The notes below the pieces were generated by a model. That model was not told where the DNA came from and did no database searches. It saw only the letters and a list, made by a program, of their open reading frames with translations. Both the position numbers and the translations under genes were made by a program. From Pseudomonas azotoformans (GTDB lineage: Bacteria; Pseudomonadota; Gammaproteobacteria; Pseudomonadales; Pseudomonadaceae): 64,000 bases of DNA. Shown here one piece after another: positions 26,515-34,521 of the stretch (its first letter is position 1; every line of letters begins with the position of its first letter). The stretch covers positions 4,650,001-4,714,000 of the forward strand of contig NZ_CP014546.1 of the NCBI RefSeq assembly GCF_001579805.1, read 5' to 3'.

Positions 26515-27471
26515 TTAATGGCCGAACGAGGTGTCGATCAACTGGTCGATCACCTGGTCCACGTTCACGCCTTTGCGCACCAGTTCTTCCGACACCAGGA
26601 TCGGGGCGGCCGCCTTGGACGCCACCACGTCCTTGCTGCTCAGGAACGGCGTGCTCAAATCGGTGCGCGAGAGTTGCAGCTTGGCCACTTCCAGCGGCAG
26701 GCCGGACTCGTCGGCCAGCAGCTTGGCGAATTCATCCGGGTGCTTCACCGCCCAATCCCGCGCCTTTTCATAGGCACCGAGCACTTTGGTGATGGTCTGC
26801 GGGTGCGCCTTGGCGAACTTCTCGGTGACGCTGACCACGCCGTAGCTGTTGAAGTCTTTATTGCGGTAGAGCAGGCGCGAACCGGCCTGGATTTCACTGG
26901 CGGCCATGTGCGGGTCGAGACCGGCCCAGGCGTCCACGTCACCTTTTTCCAGCGCAGTGCGGCCGTCCGGATGTTGCAGGTGCACCAGTTCCACGTCGTC
27001 CTTTTTCAGCCCGGCCTGTTGCAGGCTGCGTAGGGTGAACAAGTACGGGTCGGTGCCCTTGGTGGCGGCGATTTTCTTGCCCTTGAGGTCGGTGACGGTC
27101 TTGAACGGTGAGTCCTTGCGCACCACCAGTGCGGTCCATTCGGCGCGGCTGTACACGTACACCGATTTGATCGGGCTGCCGTTGGCGCGGCTCAGCACCG
27201 CCGACAAGCTGGCGGATGACGCAAAGTCCACGCCGCCACTGTTGAGGTATTCCAGGGAACGGTTGCTGCCCTGGCTCAACACCCAGCCCACTTTGGAGTT
27301 TGGCAAGGCTTGTTCCAGCCAGCCGAAATGCTTGAGCACCAGGCTGACGGGCGAGTAATAGGCGTAGTCGAGGTTGACTTCGGCGGGATCGGTGTCGGCG
27401 GCGTGGGCCAGGGGTTGCAGGCACAGCGCGAGGGCGCAGGCGCCGAATAGGCGTTGGGTGAAGGCTTTCAT
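26515..27471 (-). CDS. Aliphatic-sulfonate-type ABC substrate-binding protein
   Basis: 318 residues. Signal peptide MKAFTQRLFGACALALCLQPLAHA (cleavage near residue 24). The SsuA-like fold begins NLDYAYYSPVSLVLKHFGWLEQAL and has GVDFASSASLSAVLSRANGSPIKSVYVYSR in the ligand cleft. ATG 27471 is taken because the extra residues of the longer frame would bury the signal peptide. It is a periplasmic binding protein for a sulfonate or related organosulfur compound; the exact ligand is unknown. An AT-rich promoter region lies upstream. Confidence 0.9.
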   Translation of the reverse strand: MKAFTQRLFGACALALCLQPLAHAADTDPAEVNLDYAYYSPVSLVLKHFGWLEQALPNSKVGWVLSQGSNRSLEYLNSGGVDFASSASLSAVLSRANGSPIKSVYVYSRAEWTALVVRKDSPFKTVTDLKGKKIAATKGTDPYLFTLRSLQQAGLKKDDVELVHLQHPDGRTALEKGDVDAWAGLDPHMAASEIQAGSRLLYRNKDFNSYGVVSVTEKFAKAHPQTITKVLGAYEKARDWAVKHPDEFAKLLADESGLPLEVAKLQLSRTDLSTPFLSSKDVVASKAAAPILVSEELVRKGVNVDQVIDQLIDTSFGH

Positions 27472-27789
27472 GGAACAGCTCCGGCAAGGCGTTGAGAGAA
27501 GGTTTTTCTTATATTCAGAAAATTTGGTTTGCATGTTCCATCATGCTTTATAGGAATATGCAGTCTCTGTGCCATGTACTTTGGAGGCGTGTTTCCAGGG
27601 TTCAGGAGGCATTAAACTGTGTTGGGAAAGGGCAGATTGTTGAAGTACTGTTGGCTGGGCAACAGCTCTCATATATCTGTATCGAATAAATAAAGAGTTA
27701 TATATTCCTTTTAATGTTCGGGGCGATGGCGCATTTTGAAGGCCTGCGCATTCGTGCGGATTGACCCAACAGCCAAAAGGAAAGCCGAC
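27472..27789. other. AT-rich divergent intergenic region, no gene
   Basis: About 318 bases, clearly lower in GC than the surroundings. It should hold the promoters of the ABC operon (minus strand; GAATATAAG near 27515 read in reverse is a -10-like element) and of the small molybdate-binding gene (plus strand; TTATATATT near 27700). A 65-codon open frame at 27492-27689 has no recognisable features and no good ribosome site, so I do not call it. Confidence 0.6.
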
Positions 27790-28005
27790 ATGACCATTAA
27801 AGCGATCAACGTGCGCAACCAGTTCAAGGGCGTGATCAAGGAAATCCTGCTGGGGGAAGTGGTGTCGGAAATCGACGTGCAGACCGCGTCCGGCATTGTC
27901 ACTTCGGTGATCACCACCCGTTCGGTGCGTGACCTGGAATTGAAGGTGGGCAGTGAGGTGATTGCGTTTGTGAAGTCCACCGAAGTGTCCATTGCCAAGT
28001 TATAA
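27790..28005 (+). CDS. Single TOBE/Mop-domain molybdate-binding protein (molbindin)
   Basis: 71 residues, one complete Mop domain. It starts MTIKAINVRNQFKGVIKEI and holds VVSEIDVQTASGIVTSVITTRS and VGSEVIAFVKSTEVSIAK, the standard molbindin pattern. Known molbindins assemble as hexamers that store molybdate in the cytoplasm. ATG 27790 has AAAGGAAAG about eight bases upstream. It stands as a single gene with its own terminator. Molybdenum storage would suit molybdenum hydroxylases such as NicAB elsewhere in this window, though that link is only suggestive. Confidence 0.92.
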   Translation: MTIKAINVRNQFKGVIKEILLGEVVSEIDVQTASGIVTSVITTRSVRDLELKVGSEVIAFVKSTEVSIAKL

Positions 28006-28010
28006 ATGAC

Positions 28011-28034
28011 TGCCCCCGCACTCAGGCGGGGGCA
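28011..28034. terminator. Terminator-like hairpin between convergent genes
   Basis: TGCCCCCGC, loop ACTCAG, GCGGGGGCA: a perfect 9-bp GC-rich stem five bases after the molbindin stop and nine bases before the end of the convergent large gene. T-runs are short on both sides, so efficiency is uncertain, but the position suits a shared bidirectional terminator. Confidence 0.65.
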
Positions 28035-28042
28035 TTCATGAC

Positions 28043-31000
28043 TCAAGCGATTTTCGGTCCACTACCACCCGGTGGATGTGGCTCCGGTTTCTCTGGCGGT
28101 GCGTCCGTCGGCAAGTTCTTCGGCGCCTTGTTCGGGTCTTCGTAGTCCTTGTGCAAGCCCCCATCCAGCCGGTTGCTCGACGAACCGCCTTTTTGCGGGG
28201 TCTCGTCGAAGTGTTCCCATTCCGACTGCTGGAAGCGGAAGATGCTGTCGTCGGTTGGCGCGTCGCGACCACCGTAATGGTGGATTTCGTAGTGGGCGTA
28301 TTCGACTTTGTCAGCCCAGTTGTCCTGCAATAGACCGTCGCCGGCCAGGTCGCGGTACCAGTCGTTTTCCTTCTCGGTCGCCTTCTGCTTTTTGTTGTGG
28401 TCGACGAAGTAGCCGATGATCCCGCCGACCACCGCCAACACCACGCCCACCAGGAACAACGGCCCGGTCAACGCCGCCGCCGTGCCCGCGCCAAACAGCG
28501 CCGCAGCTCCCAGTACGCCCGCCGAAGCACCAAACGCACCGCCCGCTACTTGCAGGCCGCCGGCCGCCTGGGCCAGGGGATCTTTGTCTTTCACGCCGCT
28601 CTTGATCGCCAGCGCACCCAACACGATGTCGGCAAAACCGCCGGCAATGTCCGTGGCCGGGCCGAGCACCTTGATCACGGAACCGGCGATCTTCGCCGAT
28701 TTAGACGCGCCCAGCTTGGCCGCACCCGCAGCCGCCAGGCCGTCATCCAGGTGCGTGGCCAGGCCTTCGGTGGCCTCGGTGACGGCCTTGTCGCCGTCGC
28801 CGAACATCTTGGCGATACCGTCGTACTGGCTGTCCGGCACGGCATCGAGGGCGGTGGCAATCTTGGATTTGACCTCGGAGGGCAATTCGCTGACGCGGAA
28901 CTCGAAGTTCGGCTCCTGCATGCCGGTCTTGCCCCAGATCTCCGGTAAGGTCTTGTCCAGCCCCAGGAAGTCCACCAGGCCGCCTTTGCCCAGGGTTTCA
29001 CCGATCTTGTCGCCCAGGCGCACGAAGTGGCTGGAGCCGCCGGCAAAGCTCAGGAAGTCCTTGGCGATGGTCATGCGCTGCGCCGGGGTTTCACCCAGCT
29101 TGCCGCCTTTGCCCACCAGTTGGTAAATCCCGGAGAACAGGCTCACGCCGGCGCCCAGGGAGCCAAGGATGCCCTTGCTGTTGAGGGTGTTGAACACCTC
29201 GCCAAGCATGCCGCGATCGGCCACCGGAATGTAGGGTTTGCTCAAGGCGGTTTTCAGGTCGGCTTCGCTGATCGCACCGTTTTTCTGGTAGACGGCGCCC
29301 AGCTCTTCCAGGGCCTTGGTGACAGCGGCGGATTTTTCCTTGCCTTGCAGGCCCTCGTTGAGGAATTTTTCCAGGGTTTCCTGGGTACGGCGCGGCAAGT
29401 CCAGCACGTTGCCCTTGAGCACGCCTTTGAGCAGGCCGAACAGGTCCTTGGTCGCCAGTTCTTTGTTCTCGTCGGAGATCTTGCTCGGGTCCGACAGGAT
29501 CGCGTTGAGGTCGGTGGTCAAACCGTCGGCCTGGATATTCTGCGCGGCCTTGCTCGCGGCTTCCGGGTCGAACAGCGACAACGACGTCAGGGTATCGCTG
29601 AGGTCTTTCTGCGCTTCAAAGGTCTTGCCCTGGCTTTGCAGGTCCTTGAGGTACAGCACGTAATCCGGGTTGGAGGTGAGGTCCAGCAGCTTCTGCTTGA
29701 TCTCGTCCTTGTTGGGCAGTTTGTTGATCGCCTCGTCCATCTTCGACTTGTAGTCAGCCTGCACGGTCGGGTCGTTGAACAGCTCGCCGATCTGCTTTTG
29801 CACGGCCTTGCCGTCGATGATGTCGTGCATGTCAGCCGAGGTCAGCTCGGTTTGCTTGTCATCGAACTCGCGCCAGGTGGTGTTGAACGGGCGCTTGGCC
29901 TCTTCGTAGCCGGTGATGCCGTGGCCGTTCTGGTAGGCCGCCTGGGCTTCGAGGGCGCGAACCAGCTTGGCGCGTGGGTCGTCCTTGGGGATCGAGCCGT
30001 TTTTCACGCCTTCGCGGTAGGTGTCGATCAGTTGGGTGGTGGCCAACTCGCTGACGCTGAGGGTGGGCGACTTATCGTCCTTTTCATCGGCATGCACGCC
30101 AGTGTCCAGGTTCAGCACATCCAGCTCATCGGCCTTGGGCAGGTTGTGCTTGGCGCGGGTGTCGTCCACCGAGCTGGCGCTCCAGGCTTCCCACTTGGCC
30201 GCGACATCGTCGTAGAGCTGTGGGCTGAGCTCCTTGGAGACGATGACCTTGCCTTCGCTGGTCTCGTAGCGGATCAGGCCGTCGCCCAATTCGTCCGGGG
30301 AGCCGAAGGTGATGTCGGTGTTCTTCAGGAAGTCATTCGGCCCGGCCAGCTTGTAGCCTTCGCCTTCGCTGGTATGGATCTTGGCCCAGGTGTCATTGGC
30401 GGTGGCGACGCTCTTGAACAGCTCGGGACTGACGTCGGCCGACACTACCACCTTGGTGCCGTCATGCAGTTCATAGGTGAGGATGTTGTCTTTCTGGTCG
30501 TTGTTCCAGTTGAAATTCTTGTAATCGTTGAGGTCCGGTACTGGCGTATTGGCGTCGGCCAGCACCGCGCCGTTGTTCAGCTCGCCTTCCACCACGGCTT
30601 TCTTGCCGGGATCGGTGTAGACCTCGTGCAGGCCGGCCAGGTAATCGAACAGTTTGGGGTTGTCGTCGCGGGCCACCACCATCTTCTGGCCGTTGCTTTC
30701 GAAGCGGATCAGGCCTGGGCCGACTTCATCGACCGGGCCAACCGCCGTGCCGCCGTAGGGTGGCCACACTTCATTGTCGCTGGCGCGCTTGTAGCCGGCG
30801 TCTTCACTGGTGGACAGGCCGGTGAAGCTGGCATAGGCGTCCTTGGCTTTCTGGAACGCCTCGGGGTTGTCGCGCTGGCTGATGACAACCTTGGTGCCGT
30901 CCTGGGTCTCGTAGCGGATCACGCCTGGCCCGGTTTCATCCGGTGGGCCGAGGGATTTGTAGTCGGCGAGTTTTGCCGGGGCGCTGCCATCGGCGCCGAG

Positions 31001-31393
31001 GCTCTGGTAGCCGGCATTCTGGCTGGCGACGACGCCGGAGAGGGACTTGAAGTCGGTACTGACCTGCTTGAACAGCTCGGGGCTGTCCTGTTCGCTGACG
31101 ATGACTTTCTTGCCGTCCTGGGTCTCATAACGAATCAACCCCGGACCGACTTCATCGGGCGGGCCGATGGCCTTGTAGTCGGCCAGTGCCGGCGGTGGCG
31201 TTGCGTCCTTGGCGGCCAACTCATAGCCGTCCTTCTTGCTGGCATCCAACCCGGACGGCGTCTTGTCGTGGGCCTCGACCTTCTTGTTATTGGCGCTGTT
31301 CTTGAGCAGCACATGGAACGGCGCGCCGGACTTGGGCGGCGTGCGGGGAAGGGCTTTGGGGTCGGACGAGCGATCGAGGGGCTGGGTCGTCAT
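28043..31393 (-). CDS. HrpK-like 1116-residue repeat protein with C-terminal hydrophobic segment
   Basis: No signal peptide; the first 50 residues are polar and rich in Ser, Pro, Thr and Lys, compatible with a type III export signal. Residues 55-408 hold five imperfect repeats of about 70 residues, each with a (G-x-)PDE-x-GPGLIRYET core and a KVVVS..D.SPELF tail; repeat 4 is the most degenerate. A helical middle (450-900) is followed by a glycine/alanine-rich hydrophobic stretch (about 930-996) ending in LVGVVLAVVGGIIGYFVDH, then a charged, proline-rich tail. Layout and pieces of the C-terminal part recall HrpK, a type III translocator of plant pseudomonads, but no secretion gene is near. Function unknown. 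It is a single-gene unit. Confidence 0.6.
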   Translation of the reverse strand: MTTQPLDRSSDPKALPRTPPKSGAPFHVLLKNSANNKKVEAHDKTPSGLDASKKDGYELAAKDATPPPALADYKAIGPPDEVGPGLIRYETQDGKKVIVSEQDSPELFKQVSTDFKSLSGVVASQNAGYQSLGADGSAPAKLADYKSLGPPDETGPGVIRYETQDGTKVVISQRDNPEAFQKAKDAYASFTGLSTSEDAGYKRASDNEVWPPYGGTAVGPVDEVGPGLIRFESNGQKMVVARDDNPKLFDYLAGLHEVYTDPGKKAVVEGELNNGAVLADANTPVPDLNDYKNFNWNNDQKDNILTYELHDGTKVVVSADVSPELFKSVATANDTWAKIHTSEGEGYKLAGPNDFLKNTDITFGSPDELGDGLIRYETSEGKVIVSKELSPQLYDDVAAKWEAWSASSVDDTRAKHNLPKADELDVLNLDTGVHADEKDDKSPTLSVSELATTQLIDTYREGVKNGSIPKDDPRAKLVRALEAQAAYQNGHGITGYEEAKRPFNTTWREFDDKQTELTSADMHDIIDGKAVQKQIGELFNDPTVQADYKSKMDEAINKLPNKDEIKQKLLDLTSNPDYVLYLKDLQSQGKTFEAQKDLSDTLTSLSLFDPEAASKAAQNIQADGLTTDLNAILSDPSKISDENKELATKDLFGLLKGVLKGNVLDLPRRTQETLEKFLNEGLQGKEKSAAVTKALEELGAVYQKNGAISEADLKTALSKPYIPVADRGMLGEVFNTLNSKGILGSLGAGVSLFSGIYQLVGKGGKLGETPAQRMTIAKDFLSFAGGSSHFVRLGDKIGETLGKGGLVDFLGLDKTLPEIWGKTGMQEPNFEFRVSELPSEVKSKIATALDAVPDSQYDGIAKMFGDGDKAVTEATEGLATHLDDGLAAAGAAKLGASKSAKIAGSVIKVLGPATDIAGGFADIVLGALAIKSGVKDKDPLAQAAGGLQVAGGAFGASAGVLGAAALFGAGTAAALTGPLFLVGVVLAVVGGIIGYFVDHNKKQKATEKENDWYRDLAGDGLLQDNWADKVEYAHYEIHHYGGRDAPTDDSIFRFQQSEWEHFDETPQKGGSSSNRLDGGLHKDYEDPNKAPKNLPTDAPPEKPEPHPPGGSGPKIA

Positions 31394-31480
31394 GCCATGG
31401 AACTCCTGCTGTAGCCGGTTGTGGCGGTCGGCAAAAACAGTAACAGCAGGGGTTCGGCACTCGTTGCGAAAAGTTGTGAA

Positions 31481-32632
31481 TTAGGCCTGACGGTTGCGCA
31501 GCGCGCGCTCCATGCGTTGCAGGCCTTCTTCCAGCATGGCCCGTGGGCAGCCGAAGTTCAGGCGCACGAATTGCTGGCTGTCGTCACCAAACTCGATCCC
31601 GGCGCTCAAGCCGACCTTGGCCTGCTCCAGGAAAAACTGCTGTGGGTCATCCAGGCCCAGGGCGCTGCAATCCAGCCAAGCCAGGTAGGTGCCTTGTGGC
31701 GCATGCATGACCACGCCAGGCAGGCGGGTTTGCACGGCGTCGAGCAGGTAGTCACGGTTGCTTTGCAGGTACTGCACCAGCGCGTCGAGCCAATCACTGC
31801 ACTGGCTGTAGGCCGCGCGGGTGGCTTCCAGGCCCAGGGGGCTGACGCTGTCGACCATGCCGCAACGGGCATTATTGAAGCGCTCGCGGATCTCGGCGTT
31901 CTGGATCACCGCAAAGCAGGTCTTCAGGCCGGCCACGTTGTAGGCCTTGCTCGCCGACATCAGGGTAATGGTGCGCTGGGCAATCTCGGGGCTGAGGCTG
32001 GCGGTGGGGATGTGGCGGCGGCCGTCGAAGCACAGTTCGGCATGGATCTCGTCGGAGATGATCAGCGCGCCGTGTTCCAGGCAGGCGTTGGCCACGGCCA
32101 GCAGTTCTTCGCGCGGGAAAACTTTGCCCATGGGGTTGTGCGGGTTGCTCAGCAACAGCGCACCCGCGCCGGTCAGCGCCTGGCGCATCGCAGGCATTGG
32201 CGTGAGGTATTCGCCGTTGATCAGCTCGAAGGGCACTTCGATGCGCGGCAGGTTCCAGTGTCCCGGCGCCAGGCGAATCGGCCGGTAGTTGGGGGTTTGC
32301 AGCACCACCGGCTGGCCCGGCTTTACAAACGCGTGCAGCGCCATATTGAAGCCGGGCTCGACGCCGGGCAGGAACAGCAACTCATCCGGCTGCACGCGCC
32401 AAGCGTACTTGGCCCACAGGTCGGCGATGATTGCCTCGCGCACATCCGGCCCGGCGACGCTGTAGCCCAGCACCTGTTGGTCGAGGCGCGCGTGCAGGGC
32501 TTGCAGGACGGCGGGCGGGGCGGCGACGTCCATGTCGGCGATCCACATCGGCAACACGTCTTGCGGGTAACGGTTCCACTTGGTGCTGCCGGTGCCGAGG
32601 CGGGGGTGGATCGTGTCGAAATCAAAGCTCAT
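31481..32632 (-). CDS. MalY/PatB-family PLP aminotransferase-like C-S lyase
   Basis: 383 residues, full length. MWIADMDVAAPPAV is the MalY/PatB N-terminal signature, NPHNPMGKVF and ISDEIHAELCF hold the PLP-ring Asn and Asp, and the Schiff-base Lys is in MSASKAYNVAG. Members cleave cystathionine or other S-substituted cysteines by beta-elimination (PatB) or act as MalY repressors. It is a second cystathionine-lyase-type activity besides the fusion protein at 43352-46045. It is monocistronic or heads a minus-strand group with 59-66 bp gaps. Confidence 0.9.
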   Translation of the reverse strand: MSFDFDTIHPRLGTGSTKWNRYPQDVLPMWIADMDVAAPPAVLQALHARLDQQVLGYSVAGPDVREAIIADLWAKYAWRVQPDELLFLPGVEPGFNMALHAFVKPGQPVVLQTPNYRPIRLAPGHWNLPRIEVPFELINGEYLTPMPAMRQALTGAGALLLSNPHNPMGKVFPREELLAVANACLEHGALIISDEIHAELCFDGRRHIPTASLSPEIAQRTITLMSASKAYNVAGLKTCFAVIQNAEIRERFNNARCGMVDSVSPLGLEATRAAYSQCSDWLDALVQYLQSNRDYLLDAVQTRLPGVVMHAPQGTYLAWLDCSALGLDDPQQFFLEQAKVGLSAGIEFGDDSQQFVRLNFGCPRAMLEEGLQRMERALRNRQA

Positions 32633-32691
32633 GGGGGGCTCGTATCAGGAAGTCAGGCGCAAGAATGGCGCTGATTCTAGCGCCATTATTT

Positions 32692-33285
32692 TTATAGGCC
32701 AGAGCCGATTGCCACCGCGAGTTGCCGGTGCGCCTGTTCCAGGGCGCGGTTGACCGCTTCTTCACCGCGCACCATGGCCGGCAGGTAGACGAAATCCACC
32801 GAGTGAATGCCCACCGTCGACAGGATGGTGCTCATGTACGGGGTCAGGAAGTCCGGCTCATGGCCCTTGCGGGCGTTACCTGAACTGACCAGCACAAAAG
32901 TGCGCCGGTCCTGCAGCAAGCCGACTTTGGCGAACTGTTCATTCACCGTAAAACTGCGCTGGATGCGCACCACATGGTCGATCCAGGCCTTGAGCGCCGC
33001 CGGCACGGTGAAATTATGCACGGGGGTGCACAGGATCAGCAGGTCGCAGGCTTCCAATTCCACAATCAATTGTTCCGAGAGTGCCGTGGCACTGCCGCTG
33101 AGTCCGCCGGGGGTGGTCAGTGCGTTGGCATATTCACGGGTCAGGGGCGGCAGTGCCTGGCCGCCATAGTCACGCTCGGTCACCGCGGCGTCGGGGACCA
33201 GGTCGCGCAACAAGGCGCGGGCCAGCTTGAAGGTCTGCGCGGCCTTGCCGTGGGGACTGAAACTGAGGAGCAGGGCGCGGGTCAT
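32692..33285 (-). CDS. FMN-dependent NADH-azoreductase / NAD(P)H quinone reductase family
   Basis: 197 residues, flavodoxin-like. SFSPHGKAAQTFKLARAL is the FMN-phosphate loop, CTPVHNFTVPAALKAWIDHVVR is the AzoR active-site segment, and VLVSSGN sits in the isoalloxazine loop. AzoR enzymes reduce quinones and azo compounds with NADH. Its start overlaps the stop of the GNAT gene by four bases, so the two form an operon. The physiological substrate is not evident. Confidence 0.9.
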   Translation of the reverse strand: MTRALLLSFSPHGKAAQTFKLARALLRDLVPDAAVTERDYGGQALPPLTREYANALTTPGGLSGSATALSEQLIVELEACDLLILCTPVHNFTVPAALKAWIDHVVRIQRSFTVNEQFAKVGLLQDRRTFVLVSSGNARKGHEPDFLTPYMSTILSTVGIHSVDFVYLPAMVRGEEAVNRALEQAHRQLAVAIGSGL

Positions 33286-33722
33286 TGGCTCAGGTCCTGG
33301 GAGAAGTGCATGCCCAGGGGCAACAGGCCCTGGCGGAAATAGAAGCGCTGGGCCAGGGCCATGTGCATGCCGGTGTCCAGTACCAGCCAGCGGTAGCCTC
33401 GGGCGCGGGTTTCTTCGCGTATGCGGTCCAGCAGGTGTTCGCCCAGGCGGCGCCTTTGTTGCGAGGCGTCTACGACCAGGTCATCTACGTAGATGAAGCG
33501 GCCATACAGGGTGTTTTCGGTCAGCCGATAGCCGGCGAGGCCGATTACCTTGCCGTACTCTTTGGCTGCCAGCAGGTGGTAGCCGTTTTGCCGTTGGCGC
33601 TGGATTTGTTCGGCGAATGCTGGGGCGTCGGTGAGGTGGGGGCGCAGTTGGTGCATGACTGGGAAGCTGGCGATGAGGTCGGCTTCGGTTTCCAGGTGGG
33701 TGAATTCGATGTGGTCATTCAT
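33282..33722 (-). CDS. GNAT-family N-acetyltransferase
   Basis: 146 residues. The acetyl-CoA loop is QRRRLGEHLLDRI, preceded by the strand IYVDDLVVDAS, and YRWLVLDTGMHMALAQRFYFRQGL is the C-terminal GNAT segment. The N-terminus FPVMHQLRPHL is seen in many uncharacterised Pseudomonas GNATs. The acceptor is unknown. It lies upstream of the azoreductase gene with ATGA-type overlap. Its promoter would be in or next to the repeat block beginning at 33806. Confidence 0.88.
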   Translation of the reverse strand: MNDHIEFTHLETEADLIASFPVMHQLRPHLTDAPAFAEQIQRQRQNGYHLLAAKEYGKVIGLAGYRLTENTLYGRFIYVDDLVVDASQQRRRLGEHLLDRIREETRARGYRWLVLDTGMHMALAQRFYFRQGLLPLGMHFSQDLSQ

Positions 33723-33805
33723 GGTGAGCCTTTGTGCTTTTTAGGATGCGCCATTGTTGAGGGTGTGGCGAGAGGCGGACAGGGGCATGATTGGACATGT
33801 GGGTT

Positions 33806-33937
33806 GGGGCATATCCGTTATTTAGGTAACGGCTGCTTAGGGTTCCGCCCTTACGGCGGCTCACTTTGGAAAAGCCCCAAAGTAAGCAAAGGGCTCTTGC
33901 CCCAACACTCGGCACCTCGCCTAGGCTCGGTGTGCCC
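33806..33937 (+). repeat. Outer repeat A (132 bp), inverted copy at 34385-34518
   Basis: Begins GGGGCATATCCGTTATTT and ends GCTCGGTGTGCCC. Compared with the reverse complement of 34385-34518 the two are about 90 percent identical, with a 2-base gap and clustered changes. Inside are small hairpins such as CCGCC-CTTAC-GGCGG and ACTTTGG...CCAAAGT. It resembles the family of intergenic repeats found in fluorescent pseudomonads. Confidence 0.85.
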
Positions 33938-33944
33938 TCACTCC

Positions 33945-34033
33945 GGCTTGAATCCGTGGGCCGCCGCGATGGGCCATCCTTGGCCCAGCGCGGCTAACCC
34001 GGCGTCCTGCCGGGTTACCCACGGATTCAAGCC
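33945..34033 (+). repeat. Three-stem structured element B
   Basis: Closing stem: GGCTTGAATCCGTGG (33945-33959) with its perfect complement at 34019-34033. Inside, GCCGCG (33963-33968) pairs with CGCGGC (33989-33994) around the hairpin GGGCCA-TCCT-TGGCCC, and TAACCCGGC (33995-34003) pairs with GCCGGGTTA (34009-34017). This is a closed three-way arrangement, DNA cruciform or RNA. The same plan with compensating base changes recurs at 34292-34371. Confidence 0.8.
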
Positions 34034-34040
34034 TGCGTTC

Positions 34041-34072
34041 GGCCAGCGTGTTTGACGGGGCGCCTCAGATCA
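34041..34072 (+). repeat. Inner repeat C (32 bp), inverted copy at 34247-34278
   Basis: GGCCAGCGTGTTTGACGGGG and the following 12 bases match the reverse complement of 34247-34278 at 30 of 32 positions. It forms the innermost tier of the mirror-ordered block. Confidence 0.85.
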
Positions 34073-34246
34073 AAAGCCAGAGCAAGAGCGACTCGCTTCG
34101 CATCGTAGATACGTTGGTGTGTATCCCTTTTTTTGCATCATCGTTGACGACCATCGCGGGCAAGCCCAGCTCCCACAGGAAAACGCACACGCTTCAACGT
34201 TTCGGTCGGCTATTAGGCCGCCGCGCTCTGCTTTTGATTGTGATCT

Positions 34247-34278
34247 TGATCTTAGGCGCCCCGTTAAACACGCTGGCC
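34247..34278 (-). repeat. Inner repeat C' (inverted copy of 34041-34072)
   Basis: Reverse-complement copy of the 32-base tract with two substitutions. Between C and C' lie about 174 bases with no gene. Confidence 0.85.
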
Positions 34279-34291
34279 GGAATTCGGCAGG

Positions 34292-34371
34292 GATTTGGGG
34301 GGTAAACCGGCAGGGATGCCGGTTTAGCCGCCCCGCGCCATGGATGGCGCGTGGCGGCGGCCCCCCAAATC
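34292..34371 (-). repeat. Three-stem structured element B' (covarying copy of B)
   Basis: Closing stem GATTTGGGGGG (34292-34302) with CCCCCCAAATC (34361-34371); TAAACCGGC (34303-34311) with GCCGGTTTA (34318-34326); GCCGCC (34327-34332) with GGCGGC (34353-34358) around GCGCCA-TGGA-TGGCGC (34335-34350). Relative to B, primary sequence differs in every stem yet pairing is kept: GGGCCA/TGGCCC against GCGCCA/TGGCGC, and AACCCGGC/GCCGGGTT against AAACCGGC/GCCGGTTT. Confidence 0.8.
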
Positions 34372-34384
34372 ACTGTCGGATTAC

Positions 34385-34518
34385 GGGCACACCGAGCGTG
34401 AGCGAGGTGCCGAGTGTTGGGGCAAGAGCCCTTTGGTTACTTTGGGGCTCTTTTCCAAAGTGACCCGCCGTAAGGGCGGAACCTATTTCAGCCATCACCC
34501 AAATAACGGATATGCCCC
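34385..34518 (-). repeat. Outer repeat A' (inverted copy of 33806-33937)
   Basis: 134 bases, about 90 percent identical to A in reverse orientation, ending ATAACGGATATGCCCC three bases before the end of the LysR gene. Together A and A' flank a 713-bp block as terminal inverted repeats do in MITE-like elements; I see no target-site duplication with confidence. Confidence 0.85.
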
Positions 34519-34521
34519 CAA

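Larger units (their letters stand above)
33723..34521. other. 799-bp gene-free interval occupied by nested inverted repeats
   Basis: No coding gene is visible; short open frames here have no homology-like features and run through palindromes. Nearly all of 33806-34518 is made of mirror-ordered repeats (A-B-C...C'-B'-A'), itemised in the next entries. The remaining middle (about 34073-34246) has no clear structure beyond partial pairing of AAAAGCCAGAGC near 34072 with GCTCTGCTTTTG near 34225. Confidence 0.8.

Noticed and set aside
27492..27689. 65-codon open frame in the AT-rich gap
   Set aside because: No ribosome site and no family-like sequence, and it covers the region needed for two promoters.
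27690..27715. Possible ModE half-site (GTTATATATT) before the molbindin gene
   Set aside because: Only one half of the ModE palindrome is recognisable, so I do not call an operator.
29027..31414. 795-codon open frame antisense to the HrpK-like gene
   Set aside because: It mirrors the codon-position bias of the sense gene, has low-complexity composition and no ribosome site; the sense frame has clear repeats and a membrane segment.
33806..34518. Composite transposon or IS remnant
   Set aside because: The outer inverted repeats look like ends of an element, but no transposase fragment lies between them and no target duplication is clear, so I keep it as a repeat block of unknown origin.
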